A stretch of DNA of 64,000 nucleotides from Rotaria macrura (lineage: Eukaryota > Rotifera > Eurotatoria > Philodinida > Philodinidae), in assembly GCA_900239685.1 (NCBI GenBank), contig OENT01000463.1, positions 1-64,000 of the forward strand, given 5' to 3'. Below, piece by piece: positions 24,023 through 37,593 of the stretch. A program made the translations under genes and the position numbers. Numbering within the stretch: the stretch's first letter is position 1; every line of letters starts with the position of its first letter. The notes under the pieces were generated by a model, which ran no database searches, was not told the DNA's origin, and was given only the letters and a program-made list of their open reading frames with translations.

Positions 24023-24059
24023 TGTTATTTATTTAAAAAAAGAAGAATAAAGAACTCGA

Positions 24060-27000
24060 TTAATGTTCTTCAACAGCATCGTCATCCCAATTCATCAAAC
24101 TATGTTGAGCACTTAAGCCACCTTGTTCGCCAAGTAACCAATATGTTCGTTGTTTTCCTTTACCCTAAAAACGAAACGAATTCCTTTCTAAAAACTAACG
24201 AGATGATTTTAAAACATCCAACCTTCATTTCAATGTCACCACGCAATTTAAGTTCGAATGTCCCGAATTTCTGAAGAATAGCTGTCGTACTTGATGATAC
24301 ATGAATACGTAATGCTTTGCCATTAGATTCCATGCGTGATGCTGTGTTGACCTTTCGTAATGGTTAGAATGTTCCTTTTCATTTTTGTATCTTTACATTT
24401 AAATGAACTTACAGTATCGCCGAACAAACAATAGCGTGGCATTCTTAAACCGACAACACCAGCCACACATGGTCCTGAATGTATGCCAATGCGTAGTAAT
24501 AGTTTTTTATCAGGCCGATGCCGAATCCGAAAATTAAGTACAGCATTAAGAAGAGACAATGAAAGACGAGCTACTTCTCTAGCATGCAAATCTCCATTAC
24601 GCATCGGAAGACCAGAAACAACCATCTATGGGAAAAGTAAATAAATACATTTCTCAGTTTCTTGTTTTATGACAGAAAGGAAAAGAAAACAAATTGTATT
24701 TTTACATAAGCATCACCAATAGTTTCAACTTTATACACATCATAGTTTTCCGTAACAGCATCAAATACAGAATAGAGATCATTTAATAGATCAACAACTT
24801 GAAATGGTGTACTTTCAGATGATAGTGATGTGAAACCAACGATATCAGAAAAATAAATCGTCACACTTTCAAAAGATTCAGCTGTTACTGGTTGACCACC
24901 CATCAGTTGTGAAGCAACAGTTCTATTCAAATAGAAGAATCTTCTAATAAACATAAATCTATACTTTGTTTACATTAATATGAATAAAATTTAGATTACT
25001 GATTCGCATACTTGACTACACGTTGACATGCTCATCTAATCGTAATTTAAAATCATATACGGTTGAATGGGACGATACAGAGAAATCAATAAAAAACCTA
25101 AGTTTTACAGAACGTTTTACGTTTTGATTGCTTTAGTTTGTCCTCTAATAGAATGTGTACGATCGTTAAGTTTTCAATTATAATGAAATATTTCATATCT
25201 ATCAAATTTGAATCTTCAACTCCCTCTCGTTGATTTCAATATTCAAACATTCATTACTTCCAAATCGGCAAAAAAAGCAGATTGCACCAAACTCTTTAAA
25301 AAAAATGTCAAATTTCTAAATAAGTTTAATCGTCGATATTTTTTTGTGACTCACTTAGATTCATACGAGTGTTAGAAAAGTAGTTAAAAGAAATATTCAG
25401 TATTTCCATCCATGATTATTTTACGACGAAAATTTTCTAAATCGATTTGTAAGTTCAGTGAATATTCCTTCGAAACACATTGGCATATGATAACCGATAG
25501 GAGTCACTTCGTCAATGCCAATAGAAAGAGAAATAGTTCATACATAAAATATTATGTCGCCAAATACGATTGAAAAGGTGATGAGCATGATAGATAAAAG
25601 ATTTCAATATGAAACATAATGTAGCTAAATTTTTACTACATAGTTGCGAGACTGCTAATTTAATCAACTTACATTTGAAATTTATTCTACTAATATGTTT
25701 TTCATTAATCTTTTAGAAATAAAATACGAAAACAGCTTATCTATTCTTGTAAGATGTAAGTGAAGTATGATTGCATGCATGCAGAATATGAAAAAAGTGT
25801 GTGATGGATCGTAATTGTTTTAAATTTCTATCACTTATACTTTAATATTTGTCTCAGATTAATGTTCACAAATGGAATATTGACGCGTTGAGAGGTAGAA
25901 AATTGAGCACTCTTCCCATTTTCAGGCCATGAAAAATATTTCTTATACATGAACAACGAACATATTTGACTAGCATCTCTATAGCGAGAATATATAAACA
26001 GCCTTTGTATTGTAGTTCTAGATGAATACGAAAAATAACATGAAAAACACATCTCAAGATAAGTCTCATCAGTGACAATCTGTTTTACATTTTCATACCT
26101 CTGGGATTGTGTTAGCAGCTTTCTAGTCTATCATGAGTGGACCAAAAATCGATGTCCCTGATTTGAATCAGAGTATGTAGCAACATAAACATAGTACGAA
26201 AAACAAGCGATACTACTTACGCTGGTAGTAATTGATAGAGTAAAGCTTCGGCTTTCTTCTTCTCAGCTAAATAATCACCGGTACGTTCTTCCACAAGACC
26301 CTAAGACATGAACATTGGAATCCATGTATGAGAAACATCAATAAGACTCACTTCAAGATTATTTGCATATTGTTCCATACGTTTTAATAAATTATCAAGA
26401 ATATTCCCACTTTCACCATCTCTACGAATATGAAATAGAATTCAATAGTGATTTAGATTTTTATCGAATATTATTCATACTTATTAATTCGACGCATAAT
26501 TTGCCGAATGTCCGTAAAATCTGGTCTTTCATTCGGATCTTCGAGCCAGCAACGTTTCATCAATTGACCGATTTCAATATTACATTCACCAACCTCAATA
26601 CTAGGCCGAATTAAACTACCTGCTTGAACACTTTCAACAATTTCTGCGAAACAAAGAAGAACTATCCATGAATCAATTCAAAGAAAACAGTATGTACTAT
26701 ACCAGCTGGTCCCATTTGATGATCTCGTAAATAGAAGGGTCCATTACGTAATTGAATTTCTTGTAAAATAATACCATAACTATAAACATCGCCTTTAACT
26801 GTACCTGCCGCTGGTGGATTTGGATCTCTCAATAATTCCGGTGCTGTCCACAAACGACCTTTATCAAAAGATGAGTAGACATTTCACATGAATCAATATA
26901 TAAACGTTTGAAAAAATATACTTTTATAAAATGCTGCATCTTTAACAACACCTGATGATGATGATGAGGATGATGATGAACTTCTGTTTGGATTAGGCCG

Positions 27001-30000
27001 TAATGTTGGTAATCCAAAATCAGTTATTTTACAAATAAATCGACTATCAACAATGCAGTTCGAACTTTTCAAATTACCATGTGATCCTATTTGACTATTG
27101 TGTAAATGTTGCATACCCTAGATGAATATTCGATAAAATTTTTAATATACAAAAAAACAATATGTTTTTATTTCAAAAAGAATCATTTACTTTAACAATA
27201 TCGTGCATAATAGAATGTTTAAACATGGTATCAAGTTTTATTTCCTCATTTTCCAGAATATCCTAAGATAGAATATAAACAGAAATCATAAGAATGAGAA
27301 ATATTCTTTTCCTCATCAAAGCATTGAACCTGTAAACTTCCTTTCGGACAATATTCAGTGACAATATATTGATGTTTTGGATCGATACAAATGCCAATAA
27401 AACGAGCTATATGATCATGAGTTAAATCTTGGATCTATGCATACATATATTTCATATTGAAATAACACTGATCTATACTCAACTGCTTTCACTTCCAATT
27501 GTAATTCACGTGTTGTTTCAAGTTTAGTTTTATGAAAACGTTTCAGTGCAACAATCGATGACTTGAAGATGGAATCAAATATGATTTAATTTTTTATGCA
27601 TGAGTTTACTCTCGCTCTCTTACTTTGTAGAAGGCAGTTTTTGTAAATGTTTGTCTTGTTTGAATTTCGGTTTCACTATCATCAGAATGATGACTTGAAA
27701 TAGAACTTCTCTAGAAAATTGAAAACATTCAATGCATATAAATGTCATGTTCCGTTTGATTTCAAATAGTGCAAATGTATGTGTGTGTGTGTGTGTGTTT
27801 CGGAAGAATCCAACATGTAAAGTATTACCATGGAATGAAACAATGCTGACATACTCACTGATTTCTGTCCACATGAATCCTGAGAATAAGTTATTAGAAA
27901 TAGTCCGATTTATGAATTTTGAATTGCAACAAAAACAACGAAACATCATTACTTTTTGAGAAAGTGAAACTTTATGAAATGATGGTGTTGCAATACTATT
28001 ATGTAATAATGCTTGTCCAGACAATTCTTCCCATTTGATTAACCATTGCATTGCTTTCAATTCGGCTTCGAATTTTGCTCGTCTAGCATGGTTATTATAA
28101 TTAGACAAAAAAAAAGATGGAATTTGAGGAAAAAACAAAATTCGAATAGTTTCACGTTTTACCGATACAAAACAAAGCCAAATATGAGAAGAAGGATGAT
28201 TATCGACGAAAGACTTATAATAATCCAACCCCATATAGGTATAAGAGCTAGAATAACAAATACAAGCGATTTGATTCGAATAACATATAATAGAAACACA
28301 AACTCTTTTCGGGGCATTTGAGATGATTAAAACCACATCGTGGAGTATCAGGAATAAATGTGGCATTTTTATCAATGAAATAAATTAGGCGAGATTCATT
28401 CAACCATTGCAATTTTTTATTTTCAGTGAAAAATGGTTCAGCTGGATAAGCAACGACAGCCTGAAGAAAAAAAAGATTATTCTATGATACATAAACTCAT
28501 CAAATTATCACACCGAGAACGTCATTACTGCAACTTTATAACGATTGGTTTATTTTATATTACAAAATGCACTTGCTAAGCTTCTGTTCTTCCTCCTACT
28601 ATTATTTACCTTCGCAAAGTTTTGAATTGAAACAAAAGAAAACTGATTTGAACGAAATCTTGTTTAAACTATGATGAACAATGTCGAATTTTGATGTTTA
28701 ATCCGCAAAACATGCCCTTGTTTTAGTGACAACGATGCTTGTGTAATGAACATCATAAGAACTTTTTCTTTGAGGATGCTAGCATAATTCTGTCTAAGAA
28801 GGCTTCTATTTTTCTGTTCCTGTCAATTGGATAATGTAAACCTCGAATAATCATCAGATCAGCAGCAGATAGTGAGTAATGCAAAGTATATATGATAGAA
28901 GTCATAGTTGAAAATATTAACATTATTGGCACATAACATGTTTCTGATGAAGGATTTCAATGGATACTTTTGTTCTTCATAGTTATTTTCATTTCATTTT
29001 CTTGAAAATTTATCAATGAAATGTTGTCGTAAAATTTGCTTTCTAAGGATGAAATTCGAAATCAAATGGAAGATATATTAGAGAAAATATGCTATAGTTT
29101 TTATATCAGTATATTCAATTGAAAATGGAACAAGAATTTTCTGTTGTCGTTATCATTGTGACACAAACGATAACTGTTGATAGGTGTATAACAAGAAAAT
29201 AAAACTAAAAATATGCTTATGAAGGACTGGAACAATTCGTTGTATCGTTCTGTATTAATAATATCCTAAACTAACAAAACGTTATTTACGGTGTACTCTA
29301 TGTCTTTTCATCTTTGTTTATAATAAAAAGATTTGAATAACATGAATAAACACGATAGTCAATGATAATAAATTACATGTACTACGTAACATGTCAGGAA
29401 AAAAATAATTGCTGAGAAAATTTCTAATTAGTTAAACGACAGCAGGGCCTACGCATTTTGTCCTTTACTAGGTACATTGATACCTTTGGTTCGGATAAAT
29501 ACACAGAGAGTGGGAGTTGAAACGAAGACAAGCAATATCGACATCGATAATAATCTTTCTTACATTTGAGATATGTCCTCCAGTTCCCTTGTGTACTCAT
29601 TTGAAAATACTTCTATGCATGTTTAATGAAGTATGATGAATCGGATAGATATTATTTCTTCTCAGATTCAAAAACAATCGAATACTTTTGTTTTACTATT
29701 TTTTGAAATTTTAGAATCCATCTTCATCGTACAGTATAAGGTCGTTGCTTCACAAATATAAATAGAAAATTTTTACATGAAATCTAATCTAAAATGAACT
29801 ATCTTCATTAGATTTCATCGGGATAGATAGTTGATATCTATTTGTATATCTGTTTGATTCCAAGTTCATTGTCTCAATTCGTAAATATCAAGAAGCATTT
29901 GATCTAATTTTCACAAAAAAAGAGAATCATTTGAACACATCATGTTTTTATACGTGCCGATCGAAATAGAGAAATATGATCTATCAATTCGCTCAAGTGC

Positions 30001-33000
30001 ATATCTAAATCACATGAAACATCTTCATGAGAAAATTTTCTCAGTGATTCAATGTGAGCTAAGTAAAATTGTCCATTGTTCGAATCACAACAAGTCAAGA
30101 GTGTAATCAAAAAAGATCTTGAAAAAAGAAGAGTATGACGAACTTAGCTGATTATTTTCAACTATCACTTAATATTATCAGAAGAGAAACAAGGTAAAAT
30201 ACTGTTGGAAGTCAGAGCATTGTGAATAAACATTATCAAGATCAAATCTGTTTAGTTTTTGCAATGTTCAGCATTACAGTTTCACTACAGATTGATCTCA
30301 TTCATGTTTATAGATAGATAACAAGCGAATAGATACACTATAGATACATGCATATAATTTACCTCTAATTCTCCAGTATCAGGATCGAAATCGAAGACTG
30401 TATAGCCAATATCGATACGATCACAAATGTGATTGATTGTTATATTTTTATTAATGCCTTCAATTGAACGATTACAAATCATTGATTGAAATCGTTTGGC
30501 ATCCAATGGTGGATATGTTATTCTTTCGTTATTAATTGATATTTCTTGTGAATTTATATTTGTGTAATGTGTTTTTAATGCTTTAAAGTATGTTACAACT
30601 GCATCATAGAAATTCGTTTCATCAGTACCAATCTAAATTTTTATTATCAATATTAACTAATAGTTTAAGCGAGAGAAACAACAAATCCTACTGTTTGATG
30701 AATTAATTCTTTTGTTCGATTTGTATCACGTGCGAAATCAACAACATTAGCAGCAAAACGTCGAAAACGTTCACCGGTATAAAGACGCTGTCGGACAAAA
30801 AGAACAGTTTCAAATGCACGACGTGCATTTTCATTTATTTCATTATTGACTTCAGATGGATCATACCATGGTTGTCTGACAGACAAACTTTTTTCATTGG
30901 TACTAAAAAACAAACATGTAAAATAAAATATTTTGATATCGAGTTTGATGAAAATTTATTTCATTCGATTTACTTTTCCTTTGTTAAAACTGTATCAAGA
31001 TAAATGAAAACATATTCTCCATTAACGAAGCCAAGGGTATGTGCCGCTAGAATAGCTGCACGAAATGTTCTAGGATTAACACACCATAAAGAAACTAAAA
31101 TTTTAAAACAAGATTTTATTAAAATTTTCTTTTACTGCCCTGAATAGATTCATGTTTATTTTATAATTACTTGATGCATTATTACTAATAAAATCCACAA
31201 ATATGGATTTAAAGTTATCTTTTGTATCATGAGTTGTAACTTTTCGATTATCCGAACGTATTTGATAAGATGCGAACGTATGTGCTATAGGCCGTAAGAG
31301 AACTTGACACTCATGCCAAGGCTTTGGATTGTCTTCGTAGAGAAATTTAACAAATGACCATTTGTAATATTGAAAAAGTTTAACCAATAATTCACCTTTG
31401 AAATAAAAGAATATTTTCTTATTTTCAAAATTTTAATTGTAATTATAGAATTTGAAAAATTTCAAACTAAACTAATTAAATCTGAGTCTATGACAGTTTT
31501 CAATAGACATGATAAAACTTCATTGAAGTCAAAACAAAGCTAACAGTGTAGCATTTCTGTGAGATGTACGTGTAAAACACAAAAGAAAAATTATTCATGT
31601 GAGACACAAGAAACAATTTATCATGGCATGCTGCAGCTCATCAATGTCTATCTATTGTTGATGTATTTTAATGATCGAACATAATCAACGCTATGAAGTT
31701 ACTTATGCATGTGAATGAGATGTCAAGGATAATGATGATTAGGGATTTGAGAGGCATTCTAGACTTGAGTCTGATTACAATGCTTTCTTTTTTTCCAAAC
31801 AGTTTCATGTGTTGAACATGTCTCGATTCTTATCGATAGACCTTTTGGATCTTGTCAATTTTTATAAAAATTTCAATCGTCTATTCAATTGAAAGAGTAC
31901 TTCATTTATCCTGCCGACACTTGAATTCTTTATTCGTTAGGCAATCCATATCATGGATGTGTTAGATCGGAGAAAAGTGAGAGTATATAAATATTTAAAT
32001 GACAGAATAAATCTGTTTAGGACAAATTTTTCATTGGTGGCATGACTTCTCAAAAGTGAAACGACGATTATATCATCGATAATATGAAATCATGCTCTAA
32101 TAATTTCTTGCTGACGAATAGCATTTATTTTCAGCTGTTCACTATATTCTAAAAAATTAGCACTATGGAATCTTCTCGTTCACAAAGATTACCAGTATCA
32201 TAGATTTGACATTAAAAAGAAAAGTAACAAGATTCACTTGATATATTTTCGAATATGGAACAATTTTGCACAGCGGTTACATCATTCCTGAAAATGACAC
32301 AGTACGTGTTCTAGAAAATGACTCATCTACATGTTTGCAAGTGCAATACAGGAAAAGTACTCTTTTAACGAAATGAAAGACCAGAAAATCTAAAAAACTA
32401 ACTAATTAGAACAAAAAGTTTTGCATGTTGATCTTGCTGAAAATTTTATTGTAGATGCAACTTCGAGTGTTAATATTTTCTCTCGTGATTGATAGCATAT
32501 ATATATATTAATAAACTAATACTCAAGGATAAGATGATAAAATGTTTTTTACGAATCTGTATTGAAAGAATGGATTCAGAAATAACGATGAATTTCGATA
32601 GAGAATAAAAGAAACGAATGGCAAGAAAGTTATGGTAGTTTTATGAGATTACATCCCCTTGAAACTACAATTGCCGCTTTATTGTTGATAATGATACGCT
32701 GATATTGGTGATTCGCCAGGGGGGAACAGTTCTTTTGTCATTGACTTCGCTTTCATTGAATTACGATCGATTTATTGAATAAAAATAGATATAAGCTAGG
32801 TCATACATTTGTTCGAACTATTGACAGCACTTGATGATGATGATGATGATGATGATATTCTACTTGTCAACTAGATGCAGAACTATTAAGATGTCTTTTT
32901 TCACTCAAAGTTAATTTTATTTCATGTTAGATCATGATTTTCGTTAGTATATTTGAAGAGTTGCTTTTCATAAAATCTCTTCGGATTAGACACATACATT

Positions 33001-35099
33001 GATGACTTTGTGAAATCTATTCTAATATCTAGATTTTTAATGCATGATAAAACTATCCGTGATTCAATCTTTAGAATTTAATATGAGAAAAAAAACCGAG
33101 GATAAAATGTAAAAATCATGTCGATACTTAGATTAAAATATTTTTACCTTATAATTCATTAACGATTTAAAATAATTATTTATTATCCGTACCTGGTCAT
33201 GATTCTCTGTTATGTGTCATAGCTATTTTTTCTTAGTATTTTTGTTTTTTTTTCTGTTCTTTTATATAATCATTGGAATCTATTGTTTTGTATCTTGGGA
33301 TTTTCATCATTATTATGTAAGTATTCATTGTTTCTTTATAAGAATACGACGTAAAAAATTTTTAAATATCATTAGCTCTGCACAAAAAAACAACATCGAC
33401 CTAGCAAGTCAAGCATGTTTAAATGAATCATTTTTTTCCAATAGTGTAAAACCACTATATATATAGTTACAAGGTTATTTGATGAAATAATCACGTGAAA
33501 AATAAGATAGACTATTACATTTAGTTGTATAAAAATGCAAGTATATCTCAGGGGCATCGTTTTCAAAATGACATGATATTGTTAATATTCCATTAACAGA
33601 CTAAAATCTATTTCTTTATATGATATCAGCTGCGAAGATTTGTTTTCCCATATTTTCTCTATACTTATCTATTCGAATGGAATTATTTTCAGAAGAAAGA
33701 GTTCTGTTGAGACAAAAATGCAAATCTAATCTCGAAACATTTCTCATAATATTTCTCATGAGTGTTGAATGTTCTCAATTATATTTTAGTGTTTATTGGA
33801 TTCAACATTTGTAATATATGGAACATTTTGTTCATAGAAAAACTATGATAAACAAAGCAAAATATCTATTTTTCTTGTTTCTTCTTGCTTATTGATCGTG
33901 TTTCATTTGTAGAGAGATAAAGAATCAGAATATATTTTTGATCATAATAATTAAGTCCCTTTTTGGCTTCAACAAACATAAAAGAAAAACATATTATAAG
34001 CAATGTCACACATTTTTTTCATATGCATGTCGCTATTAATCGTATTGACTTATCAATCGTTTGAGTATTTTCGATGATGTACTAACTTTTCTAGAACATT
34101 ATTATTTAGCTCGTACGATCTTATTTGAAATCGTTGATGAACAATAGATTTTTCCTTTCAAGATCGATCGGCATTCTTACGATTGAGAGCATCCGTAAAC
34201 TAACGGCGAGTATAGGGCACGTAGGGCAAAGAAATCGATTAGCTTTTGATTAGTTCAAGATGCATCAAGTAATAAAGAGGCGTTTTCCCTTTTCATCTGA
34301 AGAGTCAATCTCAAAAAAAGAGTATTTTTCTATTACTTTTTCAACATTATTAACATATACATATATCGGCGATGAAATATTTATTCACACAATTTTCTTT
34401 CGAACTTCTCTTAATTCTGTTTTGTTAGTTATTGTTTTTAAAGATTTATGCTTGTTCCTGAAAATATCTCTCGATATATTTAGATAATTCATGATTATAT
34501 GAATAGGGAATTTTGTAATGCAATAGAATTTCATGCCTTACCAAGATCGTCTGTTCTATAACCAAATCTAAATAATGTTGAATACATTGTTTGTCTTTGT
34601 AAAGTAAATTCATTGGATACGGCTCCCATTGTAATAAGAGGAATATTTTGAAAATGAAGAAGACGAGCCACAGGTGCCACTGCCAAATCTAAAAAACTAT
34701 AATAAATGAAAATAAAAACATTAAAATATAATATCTACCACAGAATGGTCCAAAAACAACATCCGGTATTGTTGAAAGCATTGTTTTGACAAGCATATGT
34801 GGTGCTAAAGATATTGAACAATTGGAATCTGTAGCTTGTAAATTGATATGAACCCATTTTGATATTTGATATCGATGAACAATATATTCATAGACGACAC
34901 GTAATGATTTTAAATTAGGCACAAAATCATCGATATCAGGAAACATCATTAATATTGTAACATTTGGTTTTCGATAAGATGCATCGGAAACTTTTTGTAT
35001 AGTTCTATGTTCAATATCGGATATTGAACAATTTAATGATGGTAAGAAGACGACAAGAACGATTGGAATAATCAACAGAATAATTTTTGATTTCGTCAT
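24060..35099 (-). CDS. Membrane (receptor) guanylate cyclase, natriuretic-peptide-receptor type
   Basis: Twenty-two exons join in frame to 1122 aa: 35099-34739, 34688-34542, 31395-31171, 31094-30974, 30902-30692, 30632-30363, 28460-28304, 28247-28163, 28082-27953, 27710-27624, 27561-27493, 27434-27330, 27262-27191, 27117-26922, 26858-26703, 26643-26481, 26421-26352, 26300-26221, 24922-24706, 24625-24413, 24351-24223, 24164-24060. The order is signal peptide (1-24), ANF-receptor-like ligand domain (e.g. [20 protein letters not shown]), membrane span (about 500-523), kinase-homology domain, dimerisation helix ([18 protein letters not shown]), cyclase domain. The kinase-like part keeps K in VALKRF and DFG (713-715) but has HGNLKSSN in place of HRDLKxxN, so it is a pseudokinase as in this family. 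The cyclase keeps metal ligands D928 (SDIVGFT) and D972 (ETIGDAY), guanine-recognition E968 and C1040, and N1047/R1051 (NTASRMES), so GTP-to-cGMP activity is expected. A ten-serine run (726-735) lies between DFG and APE. Ligand unknown. Confidence 0.94.
26953..26979 (-). repeat. Trinucleotide repeat coding for ten serines
   Basis: On the coding (minus) strand AGT, then TCA/TCC codons, encode Ser726-Ser735 of the guanylate cyclase. It is a near-perfect (TCA)n microsatellite inside an exon, at the place corresponding to the activation segment of the kinase-like domain. Confidence 0.9.
27781..27798. repeat. (GT)n microsatellite in a guanylate cyclase intron
   Basis: About nine GT repeats inside the intron between exons 9 and 10 (27711-27952). 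Confidence 0.95.
32832..32856. repeat. (GAT)n microsatellite in intron 2 of the guanylate cyclase gene
   Basis: About eight GAT units. The surrounding intron (31396-34541, 3146 bp) holds nothing else recognisable. Its several ORFs (33212-33466 +, 33620-33814 +, 34260-34487 +) look like random AT-rich sequence. Confidence 0.9.
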
Positions 35100-37593
35100 T
35101 AGACACCATGCGCAAAAATCGAAAAATTATTATAGATCTGTTCTTTTTTTTGCTTTCCTATTACTTTTGATTTAAAATTGAATTAAGAAAACAACATCAC
35201 ATATATAAATACATACGTATATAAAATGTTGATTAGTATTATAACTTACTTCTAGTCGATTTTCAATAAGTTTATCAGATTTATTTTTCATCGTACTTTA
35301 TTTGTTACTGAAAGCAAAAACAACGAGTTTGTCACTTCTTTCCTCGTTGTCACTTGATGATGTAAAGAAACCTAAAATATATGTCGAAGCAATTATAGCA
35401 GTTAAATAAGAGAAAACGAATGACTACATATAAGATGGATTTTATCTTTAGACCGAATGATTCTCTCTTTTAGCTAAGAACGATGATGATGCTGATGATG
35501 ATGATGATTGAATAAGGATGTTCAAACAATTTTTATCGTTGACAATAACAACAGGCGAACGCAACGAAGAGAAAACATTCTTTTTATCATTTCCTCTATT
35601 TTACTACTATTGTAGTACTTATCGAGTCGAGCTCGACGACACAATTACATATATACATGCAATACTTACTCTTTGAAAGAAGAGAACTAATGTAACTCTT
35701 TTTTTGCCAATAGAAGAAAAAAAAATCTTTTTCAATATCGTTGATAGTCGAAACTTACTACTATGTTGTTTAATTTTGATATATTTTTCATTAATTTGCA
35801 ACAAATATGATTTTAGTCGATTTTTTTCCTTCGTTCTTTCATTTGTTGTATTTTACACCAGATGACACACAATCTTGTATAACCTTAGGCACTTTAATAA
35901 TCTCATCATGCAAAGATAATTTAGACAAGTAGCTTATTGATGAATATTTGTGGTGATTTCTAGAATAGACAATCCAATAAGTTTTCTTCTTTCGAATGTA
36001 GAGAATAATGCAAAAGAACAAAACTTGATTATGTTTTAACGGTGTAATAGACGCAGATATATTTCGTCATGTTTGCATTTTGCCATGAAACAGGAAAAAC
36101 TTATGTTGAACAACTGTCATGTGTCAAGCATTTGCTATTTCCGGTTTGATTCACTAGCTATAGTCTCTATCTCCTTAGAAGAAAACATGATGAGAATGAA
36201 ATTCAGCTGATTGATTGCTTCATGAATAGAACAGTTTACAATGCCTACGCAAAGAAAAAAAGAAGATTCATTTTTATATGCACAACTGCCATATGCGTAG
36301 AACATTATTAATTGAAAGTCAAGTAAGATTAGCTTCATGAATGACTAAAAAAATCAAGACTAATACTCTTCTACGAACAAGAAGAACGTGACAAAGCAAC
36401 AAATGAAATAACATGCCAATTCATTGAAAAATATCATTCAATTTACGATGACATACTTCGACTATCGTTTCCCTTTTGACAACACGAATAATAACGGACA
36501 TTCTCAAAAAAAAATGCTAGTTTGATTAGTTCCGTTAGGGCTAAGATGTGAAACTCCATTGTTGAATTTTTTATATTCATTATATTCATAAAAAATATTC
36601 AAAGTGTGAAATTTCCAACAGAAGATTGTTGTCTATCGGCAACCATAGACTTTTATAGAGTTAATGCAGTCAAATCACTTTTTACTTTGTTCATTAGTCG
36701 TAAATGATCAATGTTGGTGATAGCTAATATCATGTTTGGATGATTATTTTGTCTGTGTCAAAATTAATAATCGAACTATTTAGAATATTGACAAACGTAA
36801 TTCAACCATTGATATGTTCCCTCGTGTACCTTCAATAGATTTTTCAGTATACCCCTGATCGACTGATGACGTATCCGTCACCTTTAAGAGAACCATACTA
36901 ACTTCACCAGTAGTATAGCATGAAAAGCTCGGAGTGATCTTGAATTGAATCAAAAATATTCATAATGATTATTTTCATACGTAGTATGTTGAAAAAAAAA
37001 GACACTACTACAAAGTTTTCTTGTGTCAATAAAGAAATCGTTTAGAAATATAATTTAGTTTGACAAGTATCCAGTCTCGTTCACATTCTTCAAATAGAAA
37101 GGAATCATTGTTCATAACTTGAACGGAATATGAATTGTCTTCATTTTCCTGATTGAACATCTTATTCCGAGTAACATGGTACACAAGATCAGACATGATT
37201 TTTCTCCATTCAACTCTAGATGAAGTATTATAGTCATGAAATTTTCGTGCACCTTTCTAAAACGCTCATCACCAATGTTGTGGTATTGATCGGTGAGTTT
37301 CAAAATAGCAAAGATTGGTGGCGTGTATGCTGACGGAGTAGGACGTGGAGAGCGGAGAGACACAAACTACGGTTTTAAACTTTTTCGAATTACTCTTGTT
37401 TGATTGTATTATTAGTCCATTGAATAAAATTTGTTGAGAACACGAAACTATTGATCAATAGAATAGACGAGACTAAATTCAAATTATACATGAAAAGAAG
37501 GACATGGTCTGATGAACACGGTCATCTTGAATGAGAAAAGAACAAGGTCATGAGTAGTTGAGATATTGTATCAAAAGCGAAAAAAAAGTAGAC
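35100..37593. other. Intergenic region between the divergent guanylate cyclase and proline-rich genes
   Basis: The two flanking genes are transcribed away from each other, so both promoters should lie here, but no specific motif was identified. It contains a (GAT)n run at 35482-35509. The minus ORF at 37112-37363 has a mildly protein-like N-terminal half (TPPIFAILKLTDQYHNIGDE) but lacks splice partners and was not accepted as a gene. Confidence 0.5.
35482..35509. repeat. (GAT)n microsatellite, imperfect
   Basis: A GAT run with one GCT interruption. Confidence 0.9.

Larger units (their letters stand above)
22327..24059. other. No gene seen between the orphan ORF and the guanylate cyclase 3' end
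   Basis: AT-rich. It contains a small TIR element (23150-23293) and a (AT)n run (24001-24022). The ORF at 23562-23795 (-) has no recognisable motif. Confidence 0.5.

Noticed and set aside
27620-28375. 251-codon minus ORF reading through guanylate cyclase introns
   Set aside because: It covers exons 8-10 in mixed frames and reads through introns. The spliced frame matches the receptor family and the ORF frame does not.
37112-37363. Minus ORF starting MSLRSPRPTPSAYTPP
   Set aside because: Partly protein-like but without splice partners, homology or supporting context. It lies in the shared upstream region of two divergent genes.
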